64,000 nt of DNA, taken from contig NZ_QQVY01000007.1 of the NCBI RefSeq assembly GCF_003590715.1, forward strand, positions 87,803 to 151,802, written 5' to 3'. Shown here piece by piece: positions 36,585-46,285 of this stretch. The first letter of the stretch is position 1. Each line of letters begins with the position of its first letter. The stretch is from Paracoccus sp. JM45 (GTDB lineage Bacteria > Pseudomonadota > Alphaproteobacteria > Rhodobacterales > Rhodobacteraceae). A model generated the notes under the pieces. The model saw only the letters and a list, made by a program, of their open reading frames with translations, made no database searches and was not told where the DNA came from. The translations under genes and the position numbers were made by a program.

Positions 36585-38474
36585 TTACGTAAGATCAACT
36601 GGACCAAAGTTCCCGATCGGGTGGCGGGCAACGAAATGCCGTGGCCCGACCTCGACCAAGGGGGCAACAAAGGGCGGGTCATCGACACGCCGCATCGCGC
36701 TTGGAATTTCACCCTCGATCAGGGAGCGGTTGCGGTCGCGCGCTTCCGGGGATGCGATGGGCACCGCCGACAGAAGCCGTCGCGTATAGGGGTGCTGGGG
36801 GTTTTCGAAAATCTGGCGACGCGGCCCGATTTCCACAATTTGCCCCAGATACATGACGGCGACGCGGTGGCTGACCCGTTCGACAACCGCCATGTCATGG
36901 CTGATAAAGACATAGGACAGCCCGCGTTTGCGCTGTAATTCCATCATCAGGTTGATCACCTGCGCCTGAATGGACACATCCAGCGCGGCGACGGCCTCAT
37001 CCGTGATCAGCACGTCGGGTTCACCGGCCAAGGCGCGGGCAATGCAGATACGCTGGCGCTGGCCGCCCGAAAACTCGTAGGGATAGCGTTGTGCATGTTC
37101 AGGCCGCAGCCCGACATCCTGAAGCAATTGCGCCACCCGTTCATCGATTCCGCGACCCGATGCCAGACCATGCGTAATCAAGGGTTCGGCGATCGAAAAG
37201 CCGACCGTCAGGCGCGGATCAAGCGATGCGAAAGGGTCCTGAAATACATATTGAATTTTGCGGCGGACGGCTTTGCGCTGTTTCGCAGGCAGATCGAAAA
37301 TGTTCTGGCCGTGATACATCACCGCGCCCGAGGTTGCCTCTTGCAGCATCATCAAGGTGCGGCCGGTGGTGGATTTGCCGCAGCCGGATTCCCCGACCAA
37401 GGCAAGGGTTTCGCCCTGACACAGATCGAAGCTGACATTTTCGACGGCATGGACACGGCCCGAAATGCGCGACAGCAGCCCGCGCCGGATATCAAAGCGG
37501 GTGACCAGATTGCGCACCTCTAGCACGGGCTTATCCGCCTGCACCGTGTCCTGCGCCGCATATTCGTGGAAAGCCTCGGCGGCACGGTAATCGCCGCCTT
37601 CTTTCAGCAAAGGAAACGGGCGGGGCAAATCCTGACCGTTCAACGCGCCCAAACGTGGCACAGCCGACAGCAATGCTTGCGTATAGGAATGCTGCGGTGC
37701 GTTGAAAATTTGTTGGACGGTGCCTTTTTCGACCTCTTCGCCGTGGCGCATGACCAGCACTTTATCGGCCACCTCGGCCACGACACCCATGTCGTGGGTG
37801 ATGAACAGCACCGCCATCCCCATTTCCTGCTGCAACATCCGGATCAACTGCAGGATCTGCGCCTGAATGGTCACATCCAGCGCGGTCGTCGGTTCATCGG
37901 CAATCAGCAAGCGCGGCTTGCAGCACAGTGCCATGGCGATCATCACCCGCTGGCGCATACCGCCGGACAACTGGTGGGGATGGCGGTCCAGAATGGATCT
38001 GGCGTCGGGAATGCGGACCTTTTCCAGCATCCGCAGCGCCTCGGCCCGTGCCTGCGCGGCCGAGCAATCCTGGTGCAAGCGCACCGCCTCGGCGATCTGT
38101 TCGCCAACCGTGAATACCGGATTGAGCGACGTCATCGGTTCCTGGAAAATCATCGCGACGTCGTTGCCGCGGATCGCTTCCATTTCAAGCAGGGGGGTCT
38201 GTGTCAGGTCGCGTGCGGTTCCGTCGCGCCCGACCAACCGCACGATCCCGCTGGTGATTTCGCCGCCGCCAAATTCGACCAGCCGCATCACAGACAGCGA
38301 ACTGACCGATTTTCCGGAACCGGATTCCCCTACAACCGCCAGTGTTTCACCGGCACGGATGTTGAACGACAGGTTTTTCACCGCTTGAAACACGCCACTC
38401 TCGCCGCGGAATTCGACGTTCAGGCCGTCCACGGTGATTGTAGGGGCCATGTCATGTTCTGGTGCTGTCGTCAT
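36585..38474 (-). CDS. Fused double ABC ATPase (DppD-DppF in one chain)
   Basis: 629 residues holding two complete ATP-binding domains. The first has [10 protein letters not shown] (near 53-62), [12 protein letters not shown] and [11 protein letters not shown]. The second, from about residue 320, has [24 protein letters not shown] and [11 protein letters not shown]. Such fusions (GsiA/YejF-like) replace separate DppD and DppF subunits. The chain ends without the cysteine cluster seen in the ATPases at 25227-27211. It overlaps the RpiR gene by four bases. Confidence 0.94.
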   Translation of the reverse strand: MTTAPEHDMAPTITVDGLNVEFRGESGVFQAVKNLSFNIRAGETLAVVGESGSGKSVSSLSVMRLVEFGGGEITSGIVRLVGRDGTARDLTQTPLLEMEAIRGNDVAMIFQEPMTSLNPVFTVGEQIAEAVRLHQDCSAAQARAEALRMLEKVRIPDARSILDRHPHQLSGGMRQRVMIAMALCCKPRLLIADEPTTALDVTIQAQILQLIRMLQQEMGMAVLFITHDMGVVAEVADKVLVMRHGEEVEKGTVQQIFNAPQHSYTQALLSAVPRLGALNGQDLPRPFPLLKEGGDYRAAEAFHEYAAQDTVQADKPVLEVRNLVTRFDIRRGLLSRISGRVHAVENVSFDLCQGETLALVGESGCGKSTTGRTLMMLQEATSGAVMYHGQNIFDLPAKQRKAVRRKIQYVFQDPFASLDPRLTVGFSIAEPLITHGLASGRGIDERVAQLLQDVGLRPEHAQRYPYEFSGGQRQRICIARALAGEPDVLITDEAVAALDVSIQAQVINLMMELQRKRGLSYVFISHDMAVVERVSHRVAVMYLGQIVEIGPRRQIFENPQHPYTRRLLSAVPIASPEARDRNRSLIEGEIPSAMRRVDDPPFVAPLVEVGPRHFVARHPIGNFGPVDLT

Positions 38475-39256
38475 TGCGGTTCCTTGGGTGGGGGCGCGGA
38501 CGATGCATCGCCCGTATAGGGATAGAGAAAAATCGGACGCGCCATCGTCGCTGATCTGGTGGTGTGGTCATGTCTGGCTGTCAGCAGGGCGGCAATTGCC
38601 TCGAAAAAGGCGATGCTTGCCACGCCTGAACTGTTCAGCACCGGATGGGCGGCGGGCAGCAGAATGCTCTGGTCACATAGTCCGGCAAAAGACGTCGTAT
38701 CGCTGTCACTTAGACCGATACAGGGCACACCCGACGCACGTGCCAGACGCATAAATTCCACAGTTGCCGCCGAATGGTGGGGCAGTGTCATGGCAATCAA
38801 CAGATCGCGTGAACCCATCCGACCGATCAGGCAGGCCATGCGTTCATGCCCGCCAGTCCCGTCCAGCAGAAACTGGTGGCGCAGAAAAGGTTCGGTCAAT
38901 TCATGCAGATAGCCCATATAGCCTGCGCTGCTGCCAAGCCCCAGCATCCCGACCTGTTCCGCACGGACCATCCTGTTCACAAGGCTTCCTGCGGTTTCGG
39001 CGGATATACCGGTGCTTAGCCTGTCCAGATTACGACTGATCGCAATTTTGCGGAATTCGGCATAGTTGGTTAACCCCAAAAACCGGACAAAACGGGTGAT
39101 CGTCGGGACAGAGACTGTGGTCGCTTCGGCCAGATCCTCGATCCCCATTGTGGCGACGCGGAAGGGATGTGACAGGATATAATCTGCAATACGCAGATGG
39201 TTGGGCGTTAGCTTTTCCCAACGGGTTTCGATCAAATTTCGCAAGTCGGTCATCAC
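38471..39256 (-). CDS. RpiR/MurR-family transcriptional regulator
   Basis: 261 residues. The N-terminal helix-turn-helix ([36 protein letters not shown]) is typical. The C-terminal half resembles a SIS sugar-phosphate domain ([54 protein letters not shown]). The linker between them is about 20 residues shorter than usual. It lies inside the operon of the D-peptide importer and likely senses a peptide- or wall-derived ligand. A GTTTAA...TTAAAC inverted repeat lies just upstream. Confidence 0.87.
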   Translation of the reverse strand: MMTDLRNLIETRWEKLTPNHLRIADYILSHPFRVATMGIEDLAEATTVSVPTITRFVRFLGLTNYAEFRKIAISRNLDRLSTGISAETAGSLVNRMVRAEQVGMLGLGSSAGYMGYLHELTEPFLRHQFLLDGTGGHERMACLIGRMGSRDLLIAMTLPHHSAATVEFMRLARASGVPCIGLSDSDTTSFAGLCDQSILLPAAHPVLNSSGVASIAFFEAIAALLTARHDHTTRSATMARPIFLYPYTGDASSAPPPKEPQ

Positions 39257-39266
39257 GTCCCCCGTA

Positions 39267-39290
39267 GTTTAAAGTTCATTTATGTTAAAC
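39267..39290. promoter_or_regulatory. Inverted repeat GTTTAA-N12-TTAAAC upstream of rpiR
   Basis: Perfect 6-bp arms 11-34 bases before the RpiR start in the 76-base gap after the P1 peptidase gene. RpiR regulators bind inverted repeats near their own genes, so this is a candidate operator or internal promoter site. It could be chance in AT-rich DNA. Confidence 0.35.
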
Positions 39291-39332
39291 CCGCATCGTG
39301 TAACTATATGTTCACGCGTTAGGTTTTCTGCT

Positions 39333-40370
39333 TTAAGTGTCGGTTATGTCTTGGTTTTGCAGCCAGTCGGACAGCAGCGGCCTGTGCTGGCCGTCACGTC
39401 CATCGACATCTGTTGCCATCGTCAGGGCATTCAGGATCGCTTCCTGCGTTGCCTCGCATGCCGCACGGAAGGCATGGTCGATCTTTGTGTCGGACATTCG
39501 TTCGGTGACGGTCACGTCTTCGTCTGGACGATGGGCGATGCGGTTGCGCGTGGTGAAGCCCAGCACGATATCCCCGCTGCCATTGCCATAGAATGCACCA
39601 AGGCGCGCAATACCTGCGCCCGCGCGTCGGCACACACGGGCCATCTGGCGCTGGTCCAGCGGCAGATCGGTGGCAAGGACAACGATGATCGAACCTTTTT
39701 CGGCCTCGGGCGGCTGCGCGGGGTCGGGCTTGCGACCATCGGGCAGGGTCAGATCGCCGGCCTTGCCGAAATTCGCCAGAACCAATGCCCCCAGAATGTA
39801 GCTATTCCCGCCCAATACCATTTGACGAGAGGCCGTGCCGATCCCGCCCTTGAAGCCGAATGACACCATGCCCGTTCCAGCCCCGACCGAGCCTTCGGCA
39901 ACATTACTGCCGGCATCTGCAATTGCACGAAGGGCATCGTTTTCCGTAACAGCAAAGGCCTGAATATCCGACAGGACGCCATCATTGCATTCACAGACAA
40001 CCGGATTCACCGTCGATGTCGTCTGGCCGATATCCGGAGTTTGCGCGATTGCATTACGGATCAGGGCTGTCGTGCAGGTTCCGACCGCAAACGTATTCGT
40101 CAGCAAGATCGGGGTTTCGATGCTGCCCAATTCGGCGACCTGTACCAAACCCGCGCTTTTGCCGAAACCGTTGATGACCTCGACTGCGGCGGTCAGTTTA
40201 TGTTCGAACAGGTTTCCGGATTGCGGAATGATCGCCGTCACGCCTGTGTTCACCGCCCCTTCGCGCAGGGTCACATGCCCGACCTGAACGCCGGCAACAT
40301 CGGTGATCGCATTGCGCGGACCGGTTGCCATAGTTCCTGTCGTGATACCGAAATCGCGGGCTTTGGGCAT
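39333..40370 (-). CDS. P1 (S58, DmpA/BapA) family aminopeptidase
   Basis: 345 residues. DmpA-family enzymes cleave themselves before a serine that becomes the nucleophile; here this is Ser265 in GNGSGDIVLGF. The N-terminal ITDVAGVQVGHVTL and GSVGAGTGMVSFGFKGGIGTASR are also conserved. Known members release D-amino acids or beta-amino acids, or L-amino acids, from peptide N-termini. It sits 14 bases after the aminotransferase gene and before the regulator. Confidence 0.92.
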   Translation of the reverse strand: MPKARDFGITTGTMATGPRNAITDVAGVQVGHVTLREGAVNTGVTAIIPQSGNLFEHKLTAAVEVINGFGKSAGLVQVAELGSIETPILLTNTFAVGTCTTALIRNAIAQTPDIGQTTSTVNPVVCECNDGVLSDIQAFAVTENDALRAIADAGSNVAEGSVGAGTGMVSFGFKGGIGTASRQMVLGGNSYILGALVLANFGKAGDLTLPDGRKPDPAQPPEAEKGSIIVVLATDLPLDQRQMARVCRRAGAGIARLGAFYGNGSGDIVLGFTTRNRIAHRPDEDVTVTERMSDTKIDHAFRAACEATQEAILNALTMATDVDGRDGQHRPLLSDWLQNQDITDT

Positions 40371-40384
40371 ATGGGGTTCTCCGA

Positions 40385-41245
40385 TCAGACGATGCGTTCG
40401 CCCTGACGTGCGGCGGTAATATAGATGTCTTGCAGGCGGCGCGTCATCGGGCCGGGCGTGCCATCGCCGATCACATGCGGGCCAAGGCGGACCACCGGCT
40501 GCACCAGACTTGAGGCGCTGGTCAAAAACGCCTCGGAGGCGGCATGCAGTTCATCAACGCGGATCGCGCGTTCCTGCAGTGTCAGACCGGTTTCTTTGGC
40601 AAGGGTCATGACAGCCTGCCGCGTACATCCGGGAAGGATTGCCGATGAATTGGGCCGCGTCACGATGGTCCCTTCGGCGGTGATGATGAATGCGGTCGAG
40701 GATCCACCTTCGGTGATGCAGCCGTCTTCATACATCCAGACATCGTCAAAACCGTCTGCCTTGGCTTGCTGTTTGACCAGAACCTGTCCCAGCAACATGA
40801 CCGTTTTGATGTCGCGGCGGGTCCAGCGCGGGTCCGGCATCAATGCGACGGCCACACCGTTTTCCTGCGCAGGGGTGCCATACAGCTTTTTAGGTTGGGT
40901 GAAGGCCAAAAAGGTCGGCGTCAGACCGGCTGAGGGGATAAAGTTCCGCTCCTCGACCCCGCGCGAGACCTGCATATAGATCGTGCCATCGGTCAATGAA
41001 TGACGACGCGCCAGTTCGATCTGCATATCGCGGATCTGGTCCAGCGGGATCGGCAGCGGAATGCCGATTTCGGTCAGTGACCGTTCAAGACGGGCAAGGT
41101 GCAGATCGTTGTCGATCATCCGGCCATCCAGAAGGGCCGTAACCTCGTAGATTGCATCGGCAAAAAGCAGGCCGCGATCCATGACGGGAATATGCGCCTG
41201 ATCTTCGGGTAGGAATACCCCGTTAAGAAATATCTGCCGTGTCAT
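40385..41245 (-). CDS. Class IV aminotransferase, probable D-amino acid transaminase
   Basis: 286 residues. Lys147 (RRDIKTVMLLG) is the pyridoxal phosphate lysine and Glu-rich EDGCITEGGSSTAF the cofactor-side motif. The substrate loop reads SRGVEERNFIP: the arginine of D-amino acid transaminases is kept but the following histidine (RxH) is Phe, so specificity may differ. D-amino acid deamination fits the two neighbouring peptidases. The ATG at 41245 begins at the fold; longer upstream starts are unlikely. It is transcribed away from a LysR gene. Confidence 0.85.
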   Translation of the reverse strand: MTRQIFLNGVFLPEDQAHIPVMDRGLLFADAIYEVTALLDGRMIDNDLHLARLERSLTEIGIPLPIPLDQIRDMQIELARRHSLTDGTIYMQVSRGVEERNFIPSAGLTPTFLAFTQPKKLYGTPAQENGVAVALMPDPRWTRRDIKTVMLLGQVLVKQQAKADGFDDVWMYEDGCITEGGSSTAFIITAEGTIVTRPNSSAILPGCTRQAVMTLAKETGLTLQERAIRVDELHAASEAFLTSASSLVQPVVRLGPHVIGDGTPGPMTRRLQDIYITAARQGERIV

Positions 41246-41370
41246 TGCCTGCTCCTGCCAAGTCCGGCAGAAGCTAGAAGAACGGTCCTGACAAGGCCAA
41301 TGCCCAATTCCGGAATGCTTATGCAATTCTTGCATAACATTGAAAGTTCAATTTTACCAACGGGATCAAC

Positions 41371-42318
41371 ATGGAACTTAAATGGCTGGAAGACTTTGCG
41401 GCTCTTGCGGCCACTGCCAGCTTTTCGCGCGCGGCCGAGCAGCGCAACGTCACCCAATCGGCCTTCAGCCGCCGGATCAGGCAGCTTGAGACATGGTTGG
41501 GGGCTGATCTGGTCAGCCGCGCGACAATTCCGGCCGAACTGACGCCCGAAGGCGTGGCCTTTTTGTCGGTTGCACAAGATACGATCAGGACAATGTCGGG
41601 CGCGCGTGCTGCGGCGCAACCCCGTCAGGCGCCGGACCGGCCGGTTCTTAGCATTGCCGCATTGCAGACCCTGACGGTTACCCTGATGCCGCAATGGTTG
41701 GCGCAGGTTGATCAGGCTATTCCTGATGTCATGACCAAACTGATCCCCGACCGTGGCGGGATCGAGGCAAATCTGGACAGCCTGATCACCGGTGAAGTCG
41801 ATCTGTTGCTGACCTATTCGCACCCCTATGTGTCGATGCTGCTTGATCCGCAGAAGTTCGACTGGATCACGCTGGCACATGATCAGGTCATTCCGGTCAT
41901 GGCCCCCGAACTGGCGTGTTCGGGGAAAGGGCTGACCACGGATCTGGCCAAAGCGTCATCCAACACGGACATATCCGCCATACCCTATCTGGATTACGGG
42001 CCAGTTTCCTTTTTCGGAAGCGCGCTAGAGCGGTTGTTCGCGCGCCATTCCCTGAAGCGTCGGGTAATGCATGAAAATTCGATGTGTATCGGCCTTCGTG
42101 CTTTGGCGCTGGAGGGGCATGGTATCTGCTGGCTGCCGCAGTCGTTGATCGCGCAAGATCTGGCCGAAGGGCGTCTGGTCGCGGCATCGGATGACCCGAT
42201 CTGGCTTCTGGACCTTGATGTCAGACTGTACCGGTGCCGGACCGATAACGCGCATTCCCGAATGCCCGAAACGCTCTGGAATGATCTGGCCCGCGTTTCC
42301 TTGGAACCGATACCTTAG
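41371..42318 (+). CDS. LysR-family transcriptional regulator (HypT/YjiE-like N-terminus)
   Basis: 315 residues. MELKWLEDFAALAATASFSRAAEQRNVTQSAFSRRIRQLE is the winged helix, with the KWLxDF start seen in the HypT/YjiE subgroup. The C-terminal domain is the usual two-lobed LysR ligand fold. It is divergent from the aminotransferase gene (125-base gap) and upstream of glpD, so either could be its target. Confidence 0.87.
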   Translation: MELKWLEDFAALAATASFSRAAEQRNVTQSAFSRRIRQLETWLGADLVSRATIPAELTPEGVAFLSVAQDTIRTMSGARAAAQPRQAPDRPVLSIAALQTLTVTLMPQWLAQVDQAIPDVMTKLIPDRGGIEANLDSLITGEVDLLLTYSHPYVSMLLDPQKFDWITLAHDQVIPVMAPELACSGKGLTTDLAKASSNTDISAIPYLDYGPVSFFGSALERLFARHSLKRRVMHENSMCIGLRALALEGHGICWLPQSLIAQDLAEGRLVAASDDPIWLLDLDVRLYRCRTDNAHSRMPETLWNDLARVSLEPIP

Positions 42319-42392
42319 GTGTTTCGGGGCAATGTAACGGCGTTGTCCCGTCATTCGGTCCGAAATAGCTTCAATGAACTTGGAAAAGAACA

Positions 42393-42413
42393 AAAGCGAA
42401 AATAAATCGCTTT
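42393..42413. promoter_or_regulatory. Inverted repeat AAAGCGA-N7-TCGCTTT upstream of glpD
   Basis: Perfect 7-bp arms around AAATAAA, 63-83 bases before the glpD start. No glpR gene is present in this operon, so a distant GlpR or the adjacent LysR could use it. The rest of 42319-42475 is non-coding. Confidence 0.5.
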
Positions 42414-42475
42414 CCTTTTGGCGCGTTTGTCGACACACAATAGGAAACAGCAAAGAACCTGGAAGGAGCGGGCCC

Positions 42476-44053
42476 TTGTCCGACAATGCGACACCGGATC
42501 TGGTCGATCTTTTTGTCATCGGCGGCGGCATCAATGGATGCGGTATTGCGCGTGATGCGGTCGGACGCGGCCTGTCGGTCACCGTGGCCGAGATGGGTGA
42601 TCTGGCACAGGCAACGTCATCCTCCTCTACCAAGCTGTTTCACGGCGGGCTGCGGTATCTGGAGTATTTCGAATTCCGTCTGGTCCGCGAAGCCCTGATC
42701 GAGCGTGAAAACCTGCTGCGTGCCATGCCGCATATCAGTTGGCCGATGCGGTTTGTGCTGCCCTACCATCCCGAGATGCGGTTTGAATCCGATACGCCGA
42801 CCTCGAAGCTGCTGGGGCTGGTGATGCCGTGGATGAAGGGGCGTCGTCCGGCATGGCTGATCCGGCTGGGGTTGTTCATGTATGACAATCTGGGCGGTCG
42901 CAAAATCCTGCCCGCGACGCGCACCGTTTCACTGGATGGCACCCCCGAGGGCGCGCCGTTGCAGGAACGTTTTCACCACGCCTATGAATATTCCGATTGC
43001 TGGGTCGAGGATTCGCGACTGGTCGTCCTGAATGCCCGTGATGCCGAGGCGCGTGGTGCAAAGATCATGACCCACACCAAGGTCATTTCCGCCGAACGGC
43101 ATCCCGACAAATGGATCGTTTCGGTTCAGGGACCGGATGGCCAGACACGGACCCATCACGCCAGAATGCTGATCAACGCGGGTGGCCCTTGGGTCGGCGA
43201 TATTATTCAGGGCAAGATCAGGTTGAATTCGACCGAAGGCGTCCGTCTGGTGCGCGGTTCGCATATTGTGACGCGCAGGCTTTACGACCACGACAAATGC
43301 TATTTCTTCCAGGGGACCGATGGCCGGATCATCTTCTCGATTCCTTATGAAACCGATTTTACCCTTATCGGCACGACCGATGCGGAACATGATGATCCTT
43401 CGGTCGAGCCGGAATGCACGCCGCAGGAACGCGATTATCTGCTGAACTTTGCCAACCAGTATTTCACGCAGCAACTGACGGCGGATGATGTCGTCTGGTC
43501 CTATTCGGGTGTGCGGCCTTTGTATGACGACGGGGCGCAAAGCGCGACGGCTGCAACGCGGGATTACACGCTGAAGGTTGATACGAACGGTGGCGCACCG
43601 GTGCTGAACGTCTTTGGCGGAAAAATCACCACCTATCGCCGTCTGGCCGAATCCGCGATGGAAAAGATCGGCGCGCATTTCGACGCTTTGCCCGACCCGT
43701 GGACCAGAGGCGTCGCCTTGCCCGGCGGTGATTTTCCGGTCGATGGCGTTCAGACGCTTGTGGCGCAGTTGCGTTCGGCGCATCCTTTCCTGACCGACAG
43801 ATGGGCGCTGCGGTTGGTTCGCGCCTATGGGTCCGAGGCGGCGCAGATCATGGGGGGGGCTGCACAGCCAGCCGATCTTGGTGTCGATTTCGGGGCAACC
43901 CTGACCGAGGCCGAGGTGATCTGGCTGATGGATCGCGAATATGCCACCTGCGCTGCCGATATCATCTGGCGTCGCAGCAAGCTGGGACTGCGGATGGATA
44001 CGGAACAGGTGCAGGGATTGGACAACTGGATGAAGGCGCGACTGGCAAAATAG
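42476..44053 (+). CDS. glpD: Aerobic glycerol-3-phosphate dehydrogenase
   Basis: 525 residues starting at TTG with GGAAGGAG seven bases ahead; an upstream in-frame ATG (42374) would add 34 residues unlike any GlpD. FAD-binding GGGINGCGIARDAVGRG is near residues 16-32, followed by STKLFHGGLRYLEYFEFRLVREAL. It oxidises glycerol 3-phosphate to dihydroxyacetone phosphate at the inner membrane. It opens the glycerol operon. Confidence 0.95.
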   Translation: MSDNATPDLVDLFVIGGGINGCGIARDAVGRGLSVTVAEMGDLAQATSSSSTKLFHGGLRYLEYFEFRLVREALIERENLLRAMPHISWPMRFVLPYHPEMRFESDTPTSKLLGLVMPWMKGRRPAWLIRLGLFMYDNLGGRKILPATRTVSLDGTPEGAPLQERFHHAYEYSDCWVEDSRLVVLNARDAEARGAKIMTHTKVISAERHPDKWIVSVQGPDGQTRTHHARMLINAGGPWVGDIIQGKIRLNSTEGVRLVRGSHIVTRRLYDHDKCYFFQGTDGRIIFSIPYETDFTLIGTTDAEHDDPSVEPECTPQERDYLLNFANQYFTQQLTADDVVWSYSGVRPLYDDGAQSATAATRDYTLKVDTNGGAPVLNVFGGKITTYRRLAESAMEKIGAHFDALPDPWTRGVALPGGDFPVDGVQTLVAQLRSAHPFLTDRWALRLVRAYGSEAAQIMGGAAQPADLGVDFGATLTEAEVIWLMDREYATCAADIIWRRSKLGLRMDTEQVQGLDNWMKARLAK

Positions 44054-44092
44054 ACGCCGCAACATAAGCGGCGCATCCTTGGGAGGGGAAAC

Positions 44093-45178
44093 ATGTCACT
44101 GGAATTGAAAGGCGTCAGCAAGGTCGTCGACGGGCAGGTGCACATCCACCCGACCGACCTGACATTGGAACGCGGCACGATGAACGTGCTGTTGGGCCCG
44201 ACCCTATCCGGGAAAACATCGCTGATGCGTCTGATGGCAGGGCTGGATAAGCCGACGCAGGGGCGGGTGTTCTGGAAGGGCGACAATGTTACAGGCATGC
44301 GGGTGCAAGACCGCAAGGTCGCGATGGTTTACCAGCAGTTTGTCAATTATCCGGCGATGTCGGTGTTCGATAACATCGCCTCACCCTTGCGGTTGATGGG
44401 GGTCAGTGCTGTAGATATCGACGCCCGCGTGCGTGAAACCGCCGAAATGATGAAGCTGACCCCTATGCTGCAGCGCAAACCGCTGGAGCTGTCGGGCGGC
44501 CAGCAGCAGCGTTGCGCTTTAGCGCGGGCCTTGGTCAAGAATGCGGGGCTGGTCCTGCTGGACGAACCGCTGGCGAACCTTGACTATAAACTGCGGGAAG
44601 AACTGCGGGTCGAAATTCCGCGCATCTTCGAAGCATCGGGCGCTATCTTCGTCTATGCCACCACCGAACCAGAGGAAGCCTTGCTGCTGGGCGGCAACAC
44701 TGCTGCATTGTGGGAAGGGCGACTGACGCAATTCGGGCCGACGCCGCATGTCTATCGCCAGCCCGCCTCGGCCACGACGGCGCGGGTGTTTTCCGATCCG
44801 CCGATGAATTTCGTGACGATGGAAAAACGCGGCGACCGGCTGTCCTTTGATGGCGGGCGAGAAGCGGATGCGGGTCTGCTGGGCAGTTTGCCGGACGGGC
44901 AATACCAGACGGGCTTCCGGCCCAACCATTTGCATCTGTCACAACCATCCGCCGATGCCTTGCGGTTTGACGCCACGCTGGTTGTGACCGAACTGACCGG
45001 CTCGGAAACATTCATCCATATGGACCATCACGGTGAACGATGGGTGGGGTTAATGCATGGTGTTCACGACCTGACGCTTGGACAAAGCCTGCCCGTGTGG
45101 TTGGAACCGCGCCACGTCTATGTCTTTGCCGCGGATGGCCGTCTGGTCACCCCCGCAGCATATGCAATCGCTGCATAG
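44093..45178 (+). CDS. glpS: Glycerol ABC importer ATPase GlpS
   Basis: 361 residues. Walker A is GPTLSGKT and the signature LSGGQQQR is canonical with DEPLANLD, but the switch histidine is lost (VYATTEPEEA instead of VTHDQxEA). A C-terminal regulatory beta domain follows. It pairs with GlpT, whose defects are the reverse. Gene order glpD-S-T-P-Q matches the glycerol importer described in rhizobia. Confidence 0.9.
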   Translation: MSLELKGVSKVVDGQVHIHPTDLTLERGTMNVLLGPTLSGKTSLMRLMAGLDKPTQGRVFWKGDNVTGMRVQDRKVAMVYQQFVNYPAMSVFDNIASPLRLMGVSAVDIDARVRETAEMMKLTPMLQRKPLELSGGQQQRCALARALVKNAGLVLLDEPLANLDYKLREELRVEIPRIFEASGAIFVYATTEPEEALLLGGNTAALWEGRLTQFGPTPHVYRQPASATTARVFSDPPMNFVTMEKRGDRLSFDGGREADAGLLGSLPDGQYQTGFRPNHLHLSQPSADALRFDATLVVTELTGSETFIHMDHHGERWVGLMHGVHDLTLGQSLPVWLEPRHVYVFAADGRLVTPAAYAIAA

Positions 45179-45188
45179 AGGGGCGATC

Positions 45189-46259
45189 ATGGCAAAAATC
45201 ACGCTTGAAAATCTGGCACATTCCTATCTGCCGAACCCGCAATCGCAGGATGATTATGCACTAAAACAGCTGGACCATGACTGGGACGACGGGGCGGCCT
45301 ATGCGCTGCTAGGGTCGTCGGGTTGCGGAAAATCGACGCTGCTGAACATCATCTCGGGGCTTTTAGTGCCGTCGCAGGGGCGCATCCTGTTCGACGGTCA
45401 GGATGTCACCCGCGCACCTACGGCAGAACGCAACATCGCGCAAGTCTTCCAGTTTCCTGTCGTTTACGACACGATGACCGTGCATGATAACCTTGCCTTC
45501 CCGCTGCGTAACCGCGGTCGGGATGAAGCTTATGTCGCCGAACGTGTGAATGAAATCGCCCAGATGATCGGCATGGAACATATGCTGTCACGCAAAGCTC
45601 GTGGTCTGACAGCCGATGCCAAGCAGAAAATCAGTCTGGGACGGGGCATGGTCCGCAAGGATGTGAATGCCCTGCTGTTTGACGAACCGCTGACAGTGAT
45701 CGACCCGCATATGAAGTGGGAATTGCGGACGCAGCTGAAAAAGCTGCACCAAGATTTCGGCCACACGATGATCTATGTCACCCATGACCAGACCGAGGCG
45801 CTGACCTTCGCCGACAAAGTCGTTGTCATGTATGACGGACGCGTGGTCCAGATCGGCACCCCCGAGGAATTGTTCGAACGCCCCGAACATACCTTTGTCG
45901 GTTACTTCATCGGATCACCGGGGATGAACCTTCTGCCCGCCAAGATTGATGGCAATCAGGCTCTGGTGCCGGGTGGAACTGTTGCACTGACGCAGGGTTA
46001 TGGCCCGCTGGCCGGAAATATTCAGATTGGTGTCAGGCCGGAATATATACGGCTGTCGCGTGACGAAGGATTGCCTGTCACCATCCGTCGGATCGAGGAT
46101 GTAGGCCGTCACAAAATTATCCGCGCCGACCTGATGGGCCATGAGATCAATATCATCGCCCCCGAGGATCAGCAGATTACGCCAGACATGACCCGTGCAG
46201 CCTTCGATCCGGCACATATCAACGTCTATGCCGATGACTGGCGTGTCACAGGCCGTTAG
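45189..46259 (+). CDS. glpT: Glycerol ABC importer ATPase GlpT (not the E. coli antiporter)
   Basis: 356 residues. Walker A GSSGCGKST, Walker B ALLFDEPLTVIDP and the switch histidine VTHDQTEAL are intact, but the LSGGQ signature is replaced by LTADAKQK. It therefore complements GlpS: one composite ATP site is canonical and the other degenerate. It carries a C-terminal regulatory domain. Confidence 0.9.
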   Translation: MAKITLENLAHSYLPNPQSQDDYALKQLDHDWDDGAAYALLGSSGCGKSTLLNIISGLLVPSQGRILFDGQDVTRAPTAERNIAQVFQFPVVYDTMTVHDNLAFPLRNRGRDEAYVAERVNEIAQMIGMEHMLSRKARGLTADAKQKISLGRGMVRKDVNALLFDEPLTVIDPHMKWELRTQLKKLHQDFGHTMIYVTHDQTEALTFADKVVVMYDGRVVQIGTPEELFERPEHTFVGYFIGSPGMNLLPAKIDGNQALVPGGTVALTQGYGPLAGNIQIGVRPEYIRLSRDEGLPVTIRRIEDVGRHKIIRADLMGHEINIIAPEDQQITPDMTRAAFDPAHINVYADDWRVTGR

Positions 46260-46285
46260 GCCGCAATCAGAGGGAGGGGGATAAA

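Noticed and set aside
37566..38519. 317-codon plus-strand frame opposite the fused ATPase and rpiR start
   Set aside because: Antisense to conserved ATPase motifs; histidine- and glutamine-rich translation without a domain.
42929..44065. 378-codon frame antisense to glpD
   Set aside because: Fully inside glpD, unfavourable composition and no motif.
45189..46259. Reading glpT as the E. coli glycerol-3-phosphate antiporter because of the shared symbol
   Set aside because: The protein is an ABC ATPase with Walker motifs; the symbol follows rhizobial glp operon naming.
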